Shown here: positions 51,258 to 60,295 of the stretch, in pieces | How positions within the stretch are numbered: the first letter of the stretch is position 1 | How the letters are laid out: every line of letters begins with the position of its first letter | Origin: Candidatus Berkelbacteria bacterium RIFCSPLOWO2_01_FULL_50_28 | GTDB lineage: Bacteria; Patescibacteria; UBA1384; 2-12-FULL-50-11 | Direction of reading: 5' to 3' | Assembly: GCA_001774395.1 (NCBI GenBank) | Contig: MEZX01000002.1 | Span: 209,096-273,095 of the forward strand | DNA: 64,000 nucleotides | Position numbers and translations under genes: made by a program | Notes under the pieces: model-generated | The model's database searches: none | The model's input: only the letters and a program-made list of their open reading frames with translations | Told to the model about the DNA's origin: nothing

Positions 51258-52574
51258 ATGAGCAATTACATCCGTTTGCGTGGCGGTAAGCCTCTGGTCG
51301 GTGAGATAGTCTTGCGCGGCGGTAAAAACGTTGTGCCAAAACTGATGGTTGCGGCATTACTTACAGACGAACCGGTAATTATTCGCGACGTGCCAAAAAT
51401 TGAGGACGTGGAAATTATGACTCGCCTGTTCAAACGAAGCGACGTGATCGTTGACGAGATTAGGCCTGGAACGTTGCAAATTATTGCCAAAGGAATGAAG
51501 CTGCTCTCTCGACCGGATTTGGAAGACGTGACCGGCCGTAGCCGCATCCCTATTCTGATGTGTGGCCCAATGCTTCATCGCTTCAACCGAGCTCTTGTGC
51601 CCAAACTTGGCGGTTGCAACATCGGCCCGCGGCCGGTAGATTTTCATGTGAAAGCCCTACGTGAGTTGGGGGCGAATTACGACGAGAGTGAGAGCGGCGG
51701 GGTTTTTAAGACCAAGGGTTTACGCGGTGCGATAATAACTCTCGAATACCCAAGCGTTGGGGCGACGGAGCAGGTGATTCTGTCGACGGTGTTAGCCGAC
51801 GGCGTCACGGAACTGCATAACGCCGCCGTGGAGCCGGAAATAATGGATTTGATTATGCTTTTGCAACAAATGGGGGCAATCATTTCAGTGGATATGGATC
51901 GCAACATCATCATCGAGGGCGTAGAGAAACTTGGTGGCGCCGTGCACACCGGCATGCCGGATCGTAACGAAACCGCTTCATGGGCTTGTGCGGCGCTCGG
52001 TACTAACGGCCGTATTTTTGTTCGCGGCGCCCGGCAGCTCGATATGATGACGTTTTTGAATAAGTTTCGCCAAGTTGGCGGCGGATTTGATGTGAATCGC
52101 GATGGCATCACTTTTTACCGAGAACAGGAGATATTGGAGCCGATCACCGTTGAAACCGATGTTCACCCCGGGTTTATGACCGACTGGCAGCAGCCGTTGG
52201 TGGTGGCGTTAACCCAAGCTCACGGCAAATCAGTTATTCACGAAACGGTTTACGAGTCGCGTTTCGGTTATATCGATGCCTTAAACCAGATGGGGGCAAA
52301 AATTAAAGTTTTCGAGGAGAGTGTGAAGAATATTCGTTCAAAATTTGGCAAGCGAAATTATCGTCAGAGTGTAATGATTCAAGGTCCAACCGAGTTGCAC
52401 GGTGCTGATATTACTGTTCCCGACTTGCGCGCGGGGTTCTCATATATTGTGGCGGCGCTCATTGCCAAGGGCGACAGCACGATACACGATTTCTCGATTC
52501 TCCAGCGCGGTTACGAGCATCTAGTGGCGAAACTTCAGAGCCTCGAGGCAGAAATTCTTGAAGTAAAAACTTAG
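51258..52574 (+). CDS. murA: UDP-N-acetylglucosamine 1-carboxyvinyltransferase
   Basis: First committed step of peptidoglycan synthesis, transferring enolpyruvate to UDP-GlcNAc. 438 residues, two inside-out alpha/beta domains. IRLRGGKPLVGEIVLRGGKN (Lys of the active site), catalytic loop VPKLGGCNIGPRPVDFH with Cys120 kept, EYPSVGATEQVILS, GADITVPDLRAGFSYIVAAL. A Cys at this place usually means fosfomycin sensitivity. It is directly downstream of the response regulator gene (three bases), so kinase-regulator-murA may be one transcript. Confidence 0.95.
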   Translation: MSNYIRLRGGKPLVGEIVLRGGKNVVPKLMVAALLTDEPVIIRDVPKIEDVEIMTRLFKRSDVIVDEIRPGTLQIIAKGMKLLSRPDLEDVTGRSRIPILMCGPMLHRFNRALVPKLGGCNIGPRPVDFHVKALRELGANYDESESGGVFKTKGLRGAIITLEYPSVGATEQVILSTVLADGVTELHNAAVEPEIMDLIMLLQQMGAIISVDMDRNIIIEGVEKLGGAVHTGMPDRNETASWACAALGTNGRIFVRGARQLDMMTFLNKFRQVGGGFDVNRDGITFYREQEILEPITVETDVHPGFMTDWQQPLVVALTQAHGKSVIHETVYESRFGYIDALNQMGAKIKVFEESVKNIRSKFGKRNYRQSVMIQGPTELHGADITVPDLRAGFSYIVAALIAKGDSTIHDFSILQRGYEHLVAKLQSLEAEILEVKT

Positions 52575-52637
52575 ATAAAATCACCGAATAATCAAATAAC
52601 CGAACAATAATCAAATTACCCAATTACCAAATACGGC
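52575..52637. repeat. AT-rich flank of the S23-like gene, left
   Basis: Words such as CACCGAATAATCAAATAACC and AATAATCAAATTACC. Their reverse complement recurs on the other side of the gene (52992-53085), so the gene lies between imperfect inverted repeats. Confidence 0.65.
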
Positions 52638-52988
52638 TTAAGCATTTTTGCGGCAGATAGCTGTGAAAATACGTGTTAATTCTATAGCTTCATTCAGCAC
52701 TAAGCTATGAGCACTTGCGACAGTTACTTCCGGTCCGAGTAATACTAGCTTTAGCCAGTAAACCGTTTCCTTGGCTTCTTTGCGGCAGATCTTTAGGCGC
52801 ATTAGAAAGTCCTTCTTACCCAACGATTCGTTGGCTTCAATATAGTTAGCGCCAATTGATGACGATGAACGTATGAGCTGCTTAGAGTACTCGTGATTGA
52901 TTGTATGTTTGGGTAACTGCTGAACGAAATCTCTTGTTTCTTTAGCAAATCTAAATGTCCTTTCCTCCAAGTCGAACACTCGTTCCAT
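52638..52988 (-). CDS. Four-helix-bundle protein, S23/IVP (Avd-like) family
   Basis: 116 residues. Typical signature: FDLEERTFRFAKETRDFVQQ, IRSSSSIGANYIEANES, KKDFLMRLKICRKEAKETVY then WLKL. The family was named from intervening sequences in 23S rRNA and includes relatives of the DGR accessory protein Avd; the fold is a helical bundle with a basic, RNA-binding surface. No reverse transcriptase or variable repeat is near. It is flanked by AT-rich repeats and may be a stand-alone mobile unit. Confidence 0.88.
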   Translation of the reverse strand: MERVFDLEERTFRFAKETRDFVQQLPKHTINHEYSKQLIRSSSSIGANYIEANESLGKKDFLMRLKICRKEAKETVYWLKLVLLGPEVTVASAHSLVLNEAIELTRIFTAICRKNA

Positions 52989-52991
52989 TAT

Positions 52992-53085
52992 GTGTTAGTT
53001 TTAATAATTAGGTAATTATTCGAAAATTTGATCATTCGATGTTTCAATCTTTGGTGATTTGATTATTCGGTTATTGGATGATTAT
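52992..53085. repeat. AT-rich flank of the S23-like gene, right
   Basis: GGTGATTTGATTATTCGGTT and similar words, inverted with respect to 52575-52637 and related to the repeats at 54517 and 60296. Confidence 0.65.
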
Positions 53086-53086
53086 T

Positions 53087-54514
53087 CTAGAGGATTGGTT
53101 CTTCTTTCCAACTCAAAATCGCGAACGAGCCGGTGGTTGGGAACTGCGGCGGGGGAGATAGGGCAAGGTAAGAATCGTAAGTTTGAATGGTATTAACATA
53201 TCCGGAAACCACTGTGCCACTCCCGTTGACCCAGCTCCATGTCCACCAAGAGTTAGAGGCAACGCCGCCGTAGATGCTGATCTTCGTTTTAATATTGTTG
53301 TAATAATACGGTCGAAAAACTTTACCTTTCTGGCTTAACAGGTAGGCATCAATCTCTAAATCGCTCTCGGAGCTGGAGTTAACAACTAAGTCACTTTGAC
53401 TAATTAGCCCTAAAGCTACCGAACCGTCTTTGACGGTGTAGAGGATATCGTTCTGCAGATAGATATTAGTATTGGTGCTTGGGGTGTCGGGCAATCGTCC
53501 GGAGGCCAGAGTTATTCTACCCCCGATTGTTCCCCAAACCCAGGCGTTGTCAGCGACGTAAATAATGCCGTTTGTTGGGTAACTGCGGTTCGAATTTTCC
53601 CACAGCACGCTCTGCATTAATGAATTGTGACGACTGTGGGCGGCACAGCCACCAGCGCTGCCGTTATCTTGAGCGGAAGTGACGCGTCCGACAGTTATAG
53701 TATTGCCGGCGTTGAAGCGGATAGCGTAGCCGCTGTAAGTTTTTCGTCCCCTATTATCCACGAGCGTTGGCAGATGAAGCCCATCGGTTTGGGCGAGGGT
53801 TTGGAGGTTGCTTAGGTCGCTGGTGAGCTGGTTGAAGTCTACCTGGGGGACGGGAAATGTCCAGTAACTCGTAGGGCCGCCGGTGCCCCAAATGCCATTT
53901 TTGGTCTGTCCGTTACCACCAAAGCAGCTGGCCGGAACGTAAGTATTAACGGCCGAGGAGACGACGCCGTTGGCAACGCCGTCGTAGTGAATACCGCGGT
54001 TAGAATGAACCAAGCCGTTGGTTGCCTCGGTGTCACCAAACCAAGCCTCGGAGTTGGTAACGAATGAGTATTGAGCGAACGATGGAATCCCGAGCGAAGC
54101 GACAACGGTTCGTTTCTCGCCGGTTGTGGCAACGCCTTCGGCTCGAACGGTCACTGTGGCGCCGTTAGAAACCGGTGGGGTTATGGTGAGAGTGTAACTA
54201 CCGATCACATTGCCGAGCGTATCTTTAAGCTCGTGGGTGTACGGTCCGAAAGGCCCGTTGCCGCTGCAGGCGTTTCCGTCGCAGTAGTCTTTATTATTGT
54301 GCGAAAGGTGCCACAGATAGTAGTTGATGCCGCCCTCGGCGACCGAGAGTGCACTATTCGAGTTAGACTGACGTTTCACCACGGACATATTGCTGTAAGT
54401 GAAGCTGATGATGGACATGCCGATAATCATCACAATAGCGGCGAATCCTAAAATTAGCGGTAGATAGAAACCCGGGGAAAGCTTACGAATAATGATTTTG
54501 TATTTACGAGTCAT
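53087..54514 (-). CDS. PilX-like pilus assembly/adhesin protein
   Basis: 475 residues. One N-terminal hydrophobic helix (FYLPLILGFAAIVMIIGMSI) after a short basic stretch, then NSALSVAEGGINYYLWHLS, as in PilX-type proteins of type IV pili. The long C-terminal part is Gly/Asn/Ser-rich with several Trp and Tyr, probably a beta-rich surface domain. No GFTLIE prepilin box is visible. It is the last gene of the pilus cluster, followed by the S23 element. Confidence 0.75.
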   Translation of the reverse strand: MTRKYKIIIRKLSPGFYLPLILGFAAIVMIIGMSIISFTYSNMSVVKRQSNSNSALSVAEGGINYYLWHLSHNNKDYCDGNACSGNGPFGPYTHELKDTLGNVIGSYTLTITPPVSNGATVTVRAEGVATTGEKRTVVASLGIPSFAQYSFVTNSEAWFGDTEATNGLVHSNRGIHYDGVANGVVSSAVNTYVPASCFGGNGQTKNGIWGTGGPTSYWTFPVPQVDFNQLTSDLSNLQTLAQTDGLHLPTLVDNRGRKTYSGYAIRFNAGNTITVGRVTSAQDNGSAGGCAAHSRHNSLMQSVLWENSNRSYPTNGIIYVADNAWVWGTIGGRITLASGRLPDTPSTNTNIYLQNDILYTVKDGSVALGLISQSDLVVNSSSESDLEIDAYLLSQKGKVFRPYYYNNIKTKISIYGGVASNSWWTWSWVNGSGTVVSGYVNTIQTYDSYLALSPPPQFPTTGSFAILSWKEEPIL

Positions 54515-54516
54515 TT

Positions 54517-54583
54517 GGTGATTTTTTGATGATTTGGTTATTAGATTATTTTTTGATTCTTGATTATTGTGTATTGATTATTA
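54517..54583. repeat. AT-rich intergenic repeat, family B copy
   Basis: Contains GATGATTTGGTTATT (54528-54542), which recurs exactly at 60429-60443, together with GGTGATTT words found beside the S23-like gene. Confidence 0.65.
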
Positions 54584-54585
54584 TT

Positions 54586-55167
54586 TTAGAGGTTAGTTTT
54601 AAAGTTACGCAAAGTTAGCTTCGTTGTCACGGAAATTGGGGTAGTCAGGACGCTGCCGCTGTCGAGTGCGCTGGGGCGAAATTCAACTACCTTCACGTCA
54701 GCAACAGTGACCGGAAATGCTAACAAGTTGCCGTCGCCGTCGTAATAGTTAAACAGCGGGTTTGAAGTGGAGTTGGTGATCTTTTTAAGTGGGGTGTGGT
54801 AAACAGCGTCACCCTGGTTGTATGTATAGTTAGGTGCTTGGCCAGTGGGCGGCACAACAGAGTACTTTAACGCACCCGCAGAGATATAGAAGTTTATTTC
54901 GCTCGGTGCTACAGCCCCGGAGGACGGATAACCGCGAATCTTGAGGTTGGTCTGTGTTGTTTCGACAACCAACACTGTACTGCGCAATACTCTCGAGACG
55001 CGATCGGTGGCAAGAATCAGGTCGCTCTGAACGATCGATTTCGCCGTCAGCTCGTTATTCTGTCTGAAGGAACGCACGATCTCTGTTGTCACGATAGTGC
55101 CGATTATGCTAAGAATGGCCATCGATATCACGAGTTCCATGAGCGTGAAACTGCCAAGTCGTCTCAT
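54586..55167 (-). CDS. Type IV prepilin-like protein, PilW/PulJ-like
   Basis: 193 residues. MRRLGSFTLMELVISMAIL is a prepilin leader and methylation box (cleavage after Gly, Glu at +5 of the mature protein). A globular domain follows. It starts inside the stop codon of the preceding prepilin gene (ATGA). Likely a minor pilin or pseudopilin that primes pilus assembly. Confidence 0.85.
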   Translation of the reverse strand: MRRLGSFTLMELVISMAILSIIGTIVTTEIVRSFRQNNELTAKSIVQSDLILATDRVSRVLRSTVLVVETTQTNLKIRGYPSSGAVAPSEINFYISAGALKYSVVPPTGQAPNYTYNQGDAVYHTPLKKITNSTSNPLFNYYDGDGNLLAFPVTVADVKVVEFRPSALDSGSVLTTPISVTTKLTLRNFKTNL

Positions 55168-56612
55168 GACACTACAAACCCGTCTTTTTGGGTGACGGTT
55201 TTCGAGTCGGAGGTAACAACAATATTCCAGTTACCTGTTGTTACGCCAGTTAGGTCAAAGGTCACGGTGATAGATTTCTTATTGGGGTTGACGTCGGTAG
55301 CGATCGGCACGACATTGGTTTCCCCAGTTTTTGTCAAAGCAACAGTGGAGTCACTCTCAAAATTATCTCCAGAAATAACCACCTCGACGGCAGCGCCAAT
55401 CGTACCAGAGGCTGGGTCGACGCTAATAATACGCGGCCAGTCGGCAATGGTTGTAATTGTTAGCGCTACTAGTAGCACGGAGTTAGGGTCGACTGAGACT
55501 TGCTGGTAAGGGCTTGTACTAACGATGTAGTAATTGCTGGGCACGGTTAGAGCATAGGAATCCCACTCGATATCGTTAAAGGCTGCGATCCCGCTAGCGT
55601 TGCTATTCTCGTTGTAGATATTTTTGGGAGTATCGGGGTTGGTTTGGGTAATTTTGGCACTAGTTGCCGTGACGGCAATTCCAGAGAGCGTGTCGCCCGT
55701 TTCGTCCTTGACGGTAACGTCCATTTGGGCCAATAAATCGATCGCCAGCGTCTGGATAGTTATCTGTTGGACGTTTATATCAACATCAGGTTGGAACTGG
55801 TTGGGATTCTGAGCAGTGCGTGGTGTGGTGTAGTCTTGAGAATAGCCGTCTTTCGTGGCGACGATATGATAGCCGTTTTGGGTATCTGGTAGCATATTGG
55901 CAATGAACATATAGCCTTGAGCGTTGGTCTGGCCGACGATGTTGACCTGAACTTCGGCGTTACTAACCGTGACTGTCGCTCCAGAAACCGGAAGTCCGTT
56001 AGCGTCAAATACTTTGACCAGCAGCATCCCAGTATTACTGGGCGTTTCGGCCGCTTTAGCGGCAATATTGCTGGAGAGCCTGGAAAGAATGATGGTCGTG
56101 CCGTTTTGTGACACCTCTATGTAAGCTCGTTTATAATCGACTGGGACTAGATCCTGCGTGGTGGAAATTGCGCCGTCCGTACACTCGTACGAGCCCCCTC
56201 CAGCTGGAATGGCACAGCCATCAAACAGGTCGTCGACAAAGATAATTCTCGTTGTCAGCACGAAGGTGCGGCTGCTACGTGCAATGGTTTGAGTGTCGGG
56301 AATATTCCCTTGCGGTAAGATAGTACCGTCCTGGGTGGACAGCGAGTCGTAGGGTAGGCTTCGCAGGTACTCCATCTGCTCGTTGGCCAGCGCGGCAGCC
56401 GATGTCCGAACCCGGCCAGAGTCGACTGTCTTCAGGGCGATGATAAAGCTTGTTGCCAGGGTGGCCAAAACAGCCGTTACGATTACGGCGTCAACTATTA
56501 CCTCGATCAGGGTAAATCCACGTCGGTGTTGTTTGGAGCCGAATCGACGATGCTGGGGGTTAGTCTGCAGTGGCAAACGGATTGGTGCGCCCAAAATTAC
56601 CCTCCTTTTCAA
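55164..56612 (-). CDS. Large prepilin-like protein with carboxypeptidase-regulatory-like and IPT domains
   Basis: 482 residues. The prepilin box RRGFTLIEVIVDAVIVTAVL comes after a long basic leader. A PilV-like region follows, then a carboxypeptidase-regulatory-like beta domain (MLLVKVFDANGLPVSGATVT) and another similar one, and at the end an IPT/TIG domain (WPRIISVDPASGTIGAAVEV). Such tip-like modules suggest a surface adhesin carried by the pilus. The start overlaps the pilO stop by 53 bases; a later start is possible. Confidence 0.82.
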   Translation of the reverse strand: MKRRVILGAPIRLPLQTNPQHRRFGSKQHRRGFTLIEVIVDAVIVTAVLATLATSFIIALKTVDSGRVRTSAAALANEQMEYLRSLPYDSLSTQDGTILPQGNIPDTQTIARSSRTFVLTTRIIFVDDLFDGCAIPAGGGSYECTDGAISTTQDLVPVDYKRAYIEVSQNGTTIILSRLSSNIAAKAAETPSNTGMLLVKVFDANGLPVSGATVTVSNAEVQVNIVGQTNAQGYMFIANMLPDTQNGYHIVATKDGYSQDYTTPRTAQNPNQFQPDVDINVQQITIQTLAIDLLAQMDVTVKDETGDTLSGIAVTATSAKITQTNPDTPKNIYNENSNASGIAAFNDIEWDSYALTVPSNYYIVSTSPYQQVSVDPNSVLLVALTITTIADWPRIISVDPASGTIGAAVEVVISGDNFESDSTVALTKTGETNVVPIATDVNPNKKSITVTFDLTGVTTGNWNIVVTSDSKTVTQKDGFVVS

Positions 56613-57327
56613 TATCGGGAACGGTCGAGTACTGTTTTAGGCTACCGAAAAGCTGACGGGCTTTGCTTAATAACTCGGAATCGGTCCCAGCAAAACTACT
56701 CTCCGTGACTCCGGGGCGAGAGAAAACCTGGGAAGACACTGTAACGCTCATCTTGTCGGAGGCGTTGGCGATATCAATTGAGCTTATCTTGTTCCAGCGA
56801 GAGAAGCTCCAGAGGCGACGGATTAGGCTATTTACTTGGGAGAATGAGATCTCCCCGGTGATACTGAATTCGGCACCCTTACTACCTGTTGCCGGTTCAG
56901 AGACCACGATAGGCTGTGACGAACTGACCGGTCCAGGGGAAACATCATCGCCCGAAGTGGCGGGAGGAGTGCTCTGGGTGCCGACGGTGCTACTTTTGTC
57001 GAACGGAACGATGATAGTGGCGTCTAAGCCCAAGTCTTTCGTTAGGGCGTAAAGCTGAATGAGGAGGTTTTCTGGGTCGGTGGTTATTGGTAGAGCGGCC
57101 GTGGCGGCGGCGAAAGTTGTCTCCAGTGAAGTCTGATCGTTAGAGAGTTGCTGGACGGTGGCCAGAAATTGTTTCTTGCTCTCCAACTGCTCGGTTGTCG
57201 AAGCGATCTCGTCGGTAGTAGCTCGGTAACTGGTCATCATCGGTAGTAGGACAAACCAAATCAGTCCGACTGAAACTAGGAGAAATACAACTGTAGAAAT
57301 CCAGAAACCCTTACTTCTAGCCAACAT
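56560..57327 (-). CDS. pilO: Type IV pilus inner-membrane protein PilO
   Basis: 255 residues. A single N-terminal TM helix (FWISTVVFLLVSVGLIWFVL) is followed by a coiled coil (about 35-70) and a small ferredoxin-like domain. A Ser/Thr/Pro-rich linker (about 125-155) is unusual. It pairs with PilN in the alignment complex; its start shares a base with the pilN stop (TAATG). Confidence 0.82.
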   Translation of the reverse strand: MLARSKGFWISTVVFLLVSVGLIWFVLLPMMTSYRATTDEIASTTEQLESKKQFLATVQQLSNDQTSLETTFAAATAALPITTDPENLLIQLYALTKDLGLDATIIVPFDKSSTVGTQSTPPATSGDDVSPGPVSSSQPIVVSEPATGSKGAEFSITGEISFSQVNSLIRRLWSFSRWNKISSIDIANASDKMSVTVSSQVFSRPGVTESSFAGTDSELLSKARQLFGSLKQYSTVPDIEKEGNFGRTNPFATAD

Positions 57328-57884
57328 TATTTCGTTCCCTCGTCTTTGGGTGTGAAAGTCGTTTCAATTGTGAATGAGAAACTACTGCCGTCTTCGGTCT
57401 TGGTCTCGTTTATTGAGGTGATAACAGGTAGGGCAAGGCCAGCGATGGTGGCGAGTTTGTCACGGAAGAGCACTACTTCTCGCGAGGTGGCGGTTTTACC
57501 ACCGATCGAAACAGTCGCTTTATTGCCGGTAGTGACTTTTAGCGAGGTTATTTGGGTGTTGGCAGGAGTAGACTTGGCGATTTTTCCCAACAGTTCGTCC
57601 CAGTGATAACTCTCACGATAGCTGGCAGCGGATTGTAACCGATTCTCGATAAAGGCGGCCTTGAGTAATAAACTTTGGTTTTGCTTTGACTGAGTGATGG
57701 TATTGGCCAGCTCGGTTTTCACGCCCTGGAGCTCGTTCTCTTTCATTAATTTAGACGTAGTTAGCCAAGCCACCCCAGCGCCTAGAGCTAGAAGCAGGAA
57801 CACGTAAACTAAGATCAGCTTATAGACTGCCTGTTTGGCGACAAGGCGATCTTTTGTTTCTTGCGGCACGAGGTTGATACTCAT
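57327..57884 (-). CDS. pilN: Type IV pilus protein PilN
   Basis: 185 residues. The N-terminal INLVPQE motif, which binds PilM in known systems, is followed by a TM helix (LILVYVFLLLALGAGVAWLT), coiled coil and a C-terminal fold. Start overlaps the pilM stop (ATGA). It links cytoplasmic PilM to PilO in the membrane. Confidence 0.9.
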   Translation of the reverse strand: MSINLVPQETKDRLVAKQAVYKLILVYVFLLLALGAGVAWLTTSKLMKENELQGVKTELANTITQSKQNQSLLLKAAFIENRLQSAASYRESYHWDELLGKIAKSTPANTQITSLKVTTGNKATVSIGGKTATSREVVLFRDKLATIAGLALPVITSINETKTEDGSSFSFTIETTFTPKDEGTK

Positions 57885-59035
57885 GCGACCCTCATTGCTA
57901 GCCCAATGGCATCAGCGAAAGTGTGAGCCATCTCGGGGGGTACTTTGTACCGTCCGGTATCAACACTCGTGAAGGGCGTTGAAAGCGCTACCGGCAGGCC
58001 GGTTTCTTGGTGAAAAACATCAACGACGTTGGGGATGGTAGCGCCGGAACCGCTAATTATCAGCTCCTCAATCTTATGACCCGGGCAGATTCTGTTTTCA
58101 AAAAATTTACTGATATGGACCAGCTCGTCGAACACTGGGGCGGCTTTGTCGCGCAGGTTCTCGACAGGTTCGGTTATTACATTGGTGATGGCGTGAATGC
58201 CCCAAGGAATCGTCGCGGTTACCCGAAGGCTTTTACCTTCGAGGATTGAGGCGCTCGTTCCTCCCATACCCATATCAACCAGCAGTCGAATCTTGCCGTC
58301 TTCGTTTTTCACGGCGGCTCGGGCGATCGCTCCTGGTTTAACATCAATTGCTGCTAACTCAAGACCAGCTTTCTCGCAGAGCTCCAACAGCGAATCGATC
58401 AAGCTTTTTTTAGCGGCGACAGCGAAGATTGTTAGCCTCTTAGCTGGATCGCCCGTTTCTGCGGTCGGGGCGGCGCTGTCTTCTGGTTTAGTGGTCGTTC
58501 CGTCGGATTTACCCTGTTTACCCCGAGCGTTGTCGAGGGGAGCGGACTCGGAGGATTTGCCCTGAGCGGAATCGAGTGGTTGAACGGGTTTTGTAGCCGG
58601 TGTTTTTTCACCTGGTTTTGTTGGGGCTGGGGCGCTGTTTTCTATGGGTCGGCATTTTGAAGTAACCTCCTCGTAATCGAAGCAGTATTCTTCAAGGTTA
58701 ATTGAAAGCTTTTCGGCAATTTCAAACGGCAAGGCTTCTTTTAGCTCGTGCGGCGGCAGGTCCTGAAAGGGGAAAGTGGCAGAAAAAATGACCGACTCAG
58801 GCAGGGCAACCATCGCTCGTTTGGTGGTAATTGGGTGCGGGTGCGCTTCTGCTAAGGCTTGACGAATAATCGCGGCAATTTTGTCTACATCCACTAAGCC
58901 GTCGGTTTTCCAGGGGTTTACCGGTATCTTGGCCAGCGCCATGCCACCTAATTTCCAACCCGCACCAGCTCGAGCCAGACTGGCCAGCTTTGCTGTTTCG
59001 TATCCTATGTCTACACCTACCACGCTTTGAGCCAA
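57881..59035 (-). CDS. pilM: Type IV pilus protein PilM with in-frame repeat insert
   Basis: 384 residues, actin-like ATPase fold. VVGVDIGYETAKLASL is the first phosphate loop, then PFQDLPPHELKEALPFEIAE, RLLVDMGMGGTSASIL and ELIISGSGATIPNVV. TTG start with AAGGAGGG upstream. Residues about 130-190 are a Pro/Thr/Lys-rich insert absent from ordinary PilM. It contains QPLDSAQGKS and APLDNARGKQ, encoded by palindrome-like repeats at 58523-58579. Confidence 0.9.
   Translation of the reverse strand: MAQSVVGVDIGYETAKLASLARAGAGWKLGGMALAKIPVNPWKTDGLVDVDKIAAIIRQALAEAHPHPITTKRAMVALPESVIFSATFPFQDLPPHELKEALPFEIAEKLSINLEEYCFDYEEVTSKCRPIENSAPAPTKPGEKTPATKPVQPLDSAQGKSSESAPLDNARGKQGKSDGTTTKPEDSAAPTAETGDPAKRLTIFAVAAKKSLIDSLLELCEKAGLELAAIDVKPGAIARAAVKNEDGKIRLLVDMGMGGTSASILEGKSLRVTATIPWGIHAITNVITEPVENLRDKAAPVFDELVHISKFFENRICPGHKIEELIISGSGATIPNVVDVFHQETGLPVALSTPFTSVDTGRYKVPPEMAHTFADAIGLAMRVA
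58523..58579. repeat. Two REP-like cores inside pilM
   Basis: CCGAGCGTTGTCGAGGGG at 58523-58540 and CCTGAGCGGAATCGAGTGG at 58561-58579 (plus strand). Both resemble the widespread CCCTGAGC-N3-GTCGAAGGG repeat of several bacterial phyla. They are translated as LDNARGK and LDSAQGK. Confidence 0.7.
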
Positions 59036-59085
59036 AGTTATCCCTCCTTAAATCATCTTAGTTATTAACCGCATAGTTGCCAAGG

Positions 59086-60288
59086 CTAGAAGTTCTGCAC
59101 TAGACCGTAAATTGGACCCAGAACCGAAGCGACGACAAAGCCCACTCCCAATCCCATCACAATCATCAGAACCGGCTCAAGCAAGGCGGTAAGGTTGGTG
59201 GACATGGTGTCGACTTCTTTGTCGTAGAATTTGGCGACCTCCAGCAGCACCGTTTCGAGGTTGCCCGATTCTTCACCGAGGCTTGTGAGCTGGCTTACCA
59301 TCGGGGGGAAAAGGGGCTCTCGTTCGATGGCAACGGATAGCGGGTGACCGGACTCGACCGCGCGTTCGATTCGGGTAAAAGCTTCGTCGTAGTGAACGTT
59401 ATCAACGGTTTTACGGATGATTTTGATCGCCTCGAGGATAGGCAGGCTAGCCTTGGTAAGCATCGCCAAAGTTCGGGCGAACCGAGCGATGTAAAGCTTT
59501 TTTGTCAGAGATCCAAAAATCGGTAAGCGAATTTTGAGTTTATCGTAAATTCGTCCGCCCGATTTAGTACCGAACCATATGTGCAGAGCGTAAATGATGG
59601 CGATCATCCCCGGGAAGACGATATACCAATACTTTCGGGTGATGTCGCTGGTGCCAACGAGAATCCTGGTGGTGATTGGCAGCGAGCCTCCAACGTCAGC
59701 AAAAATCGTTTTCAAACTGGGAATAACAAACACCACAATCAGTATTACCACCCCGAAAAGCGCGACCATAATGACGGCCGGGTAGATCATTGCACCTTTG
59801 ATACGACTGATAAGATCGGCTTCCTTTTCCTGCTGATCGGCCAAAGTGAGCAGAACTTCCGAGAGCTGTCCGGTTGACTCGCCGGCTTTGATAACGGCCA
59901 AGTACACTTCGGCGAATACTTTGGGGTATTTGAGCATCGCCTGAGAGAGCGTCTTGCCGCCTTTTACTTGAGTGCCGATATCTTCTAGCACCCGCCGAAA
60001 ATACTCACTATCGCTCTGTTTTTTGAGGGCCTGTAGAGCGTTCAGCAACGGCAACCCAGCCTTAATCATTACTGACAGCTGACGGGTGAAGATAATTTTT
60101 TCTTTCAGGCTGACCTTGTTACGGTGGATACTGAGTTTCCATCGCACTCCTGATGCAGTGATCTTAGTCGGCACTAAACTGGATTGGCGTAGCTTAACGT
60201 TGGCTTCACCGACGTTCTCGGCCTCAATTAGGCCGGTGCGTTTTGTTCGGGTGGCCTGTTCGTAAGCGGTGTAACGAAAACTTGTCAT
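59086..60288 (-). CDS. pilC: Type IV pilus/type II secretion platform protein PilC (GspF)
   Basis: About 400 residues with two GspF domains. FTRQLSVMIKAGLPLLNALQ in the first half and IARFARTLAMLTKASLPILE in the second, each followed by hydrophobic helices. The end is VGFVVASVLGPIYGLVQNF. It forms the inner-membrane platform under the pilus, driven by PilB. ATG at 60288 is preferred over GTG at 60291; the ribosome site is weak. Confidence 0.93.
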   Translation of the reverse strand: MTSFRYTAYEQATRTKRTGLIEAENVGEANVKLRQSSLVPTKITASGVRWKLSIHRNKVSLKEKIIFTRQLSVMIKAGLPLLNALQALKKQSDSEYFRRVLEDIGTQVKGGKTLSQAMLKYPKVFAEVYLAVIKAGESTGQLSEVLLTLADQQEKEADLISRIKGAMIYPAVIMVALFGVVILIVVFVIPSLKTIFADVGGSLPITTRILVGTSDITRKYWYIVFPGMIAIIYALHIWFGTKSGGRIYDKLKIRLPIFGSLTKKLYIARFARTLAMLTKASLPILEAIKIIRKTVDNVHYDEAFTRIERAVESGHPLSVAIEREPLFPPMVSQLTSLGEESGNLETVLLEVAKFYDKEVDTMSTNLTALLEPVLMIVMGLGVGFVVASVLGPIYGLVQNF

Positions 60289-60295
60289 CACTTTA

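Noticed and set aside
52638..52988. DGR (diversity-generating retroelement) centred on the Avd-like gene
   Set aside because: No reverse transcriptase, template repeat or variable repeat was found nearby.
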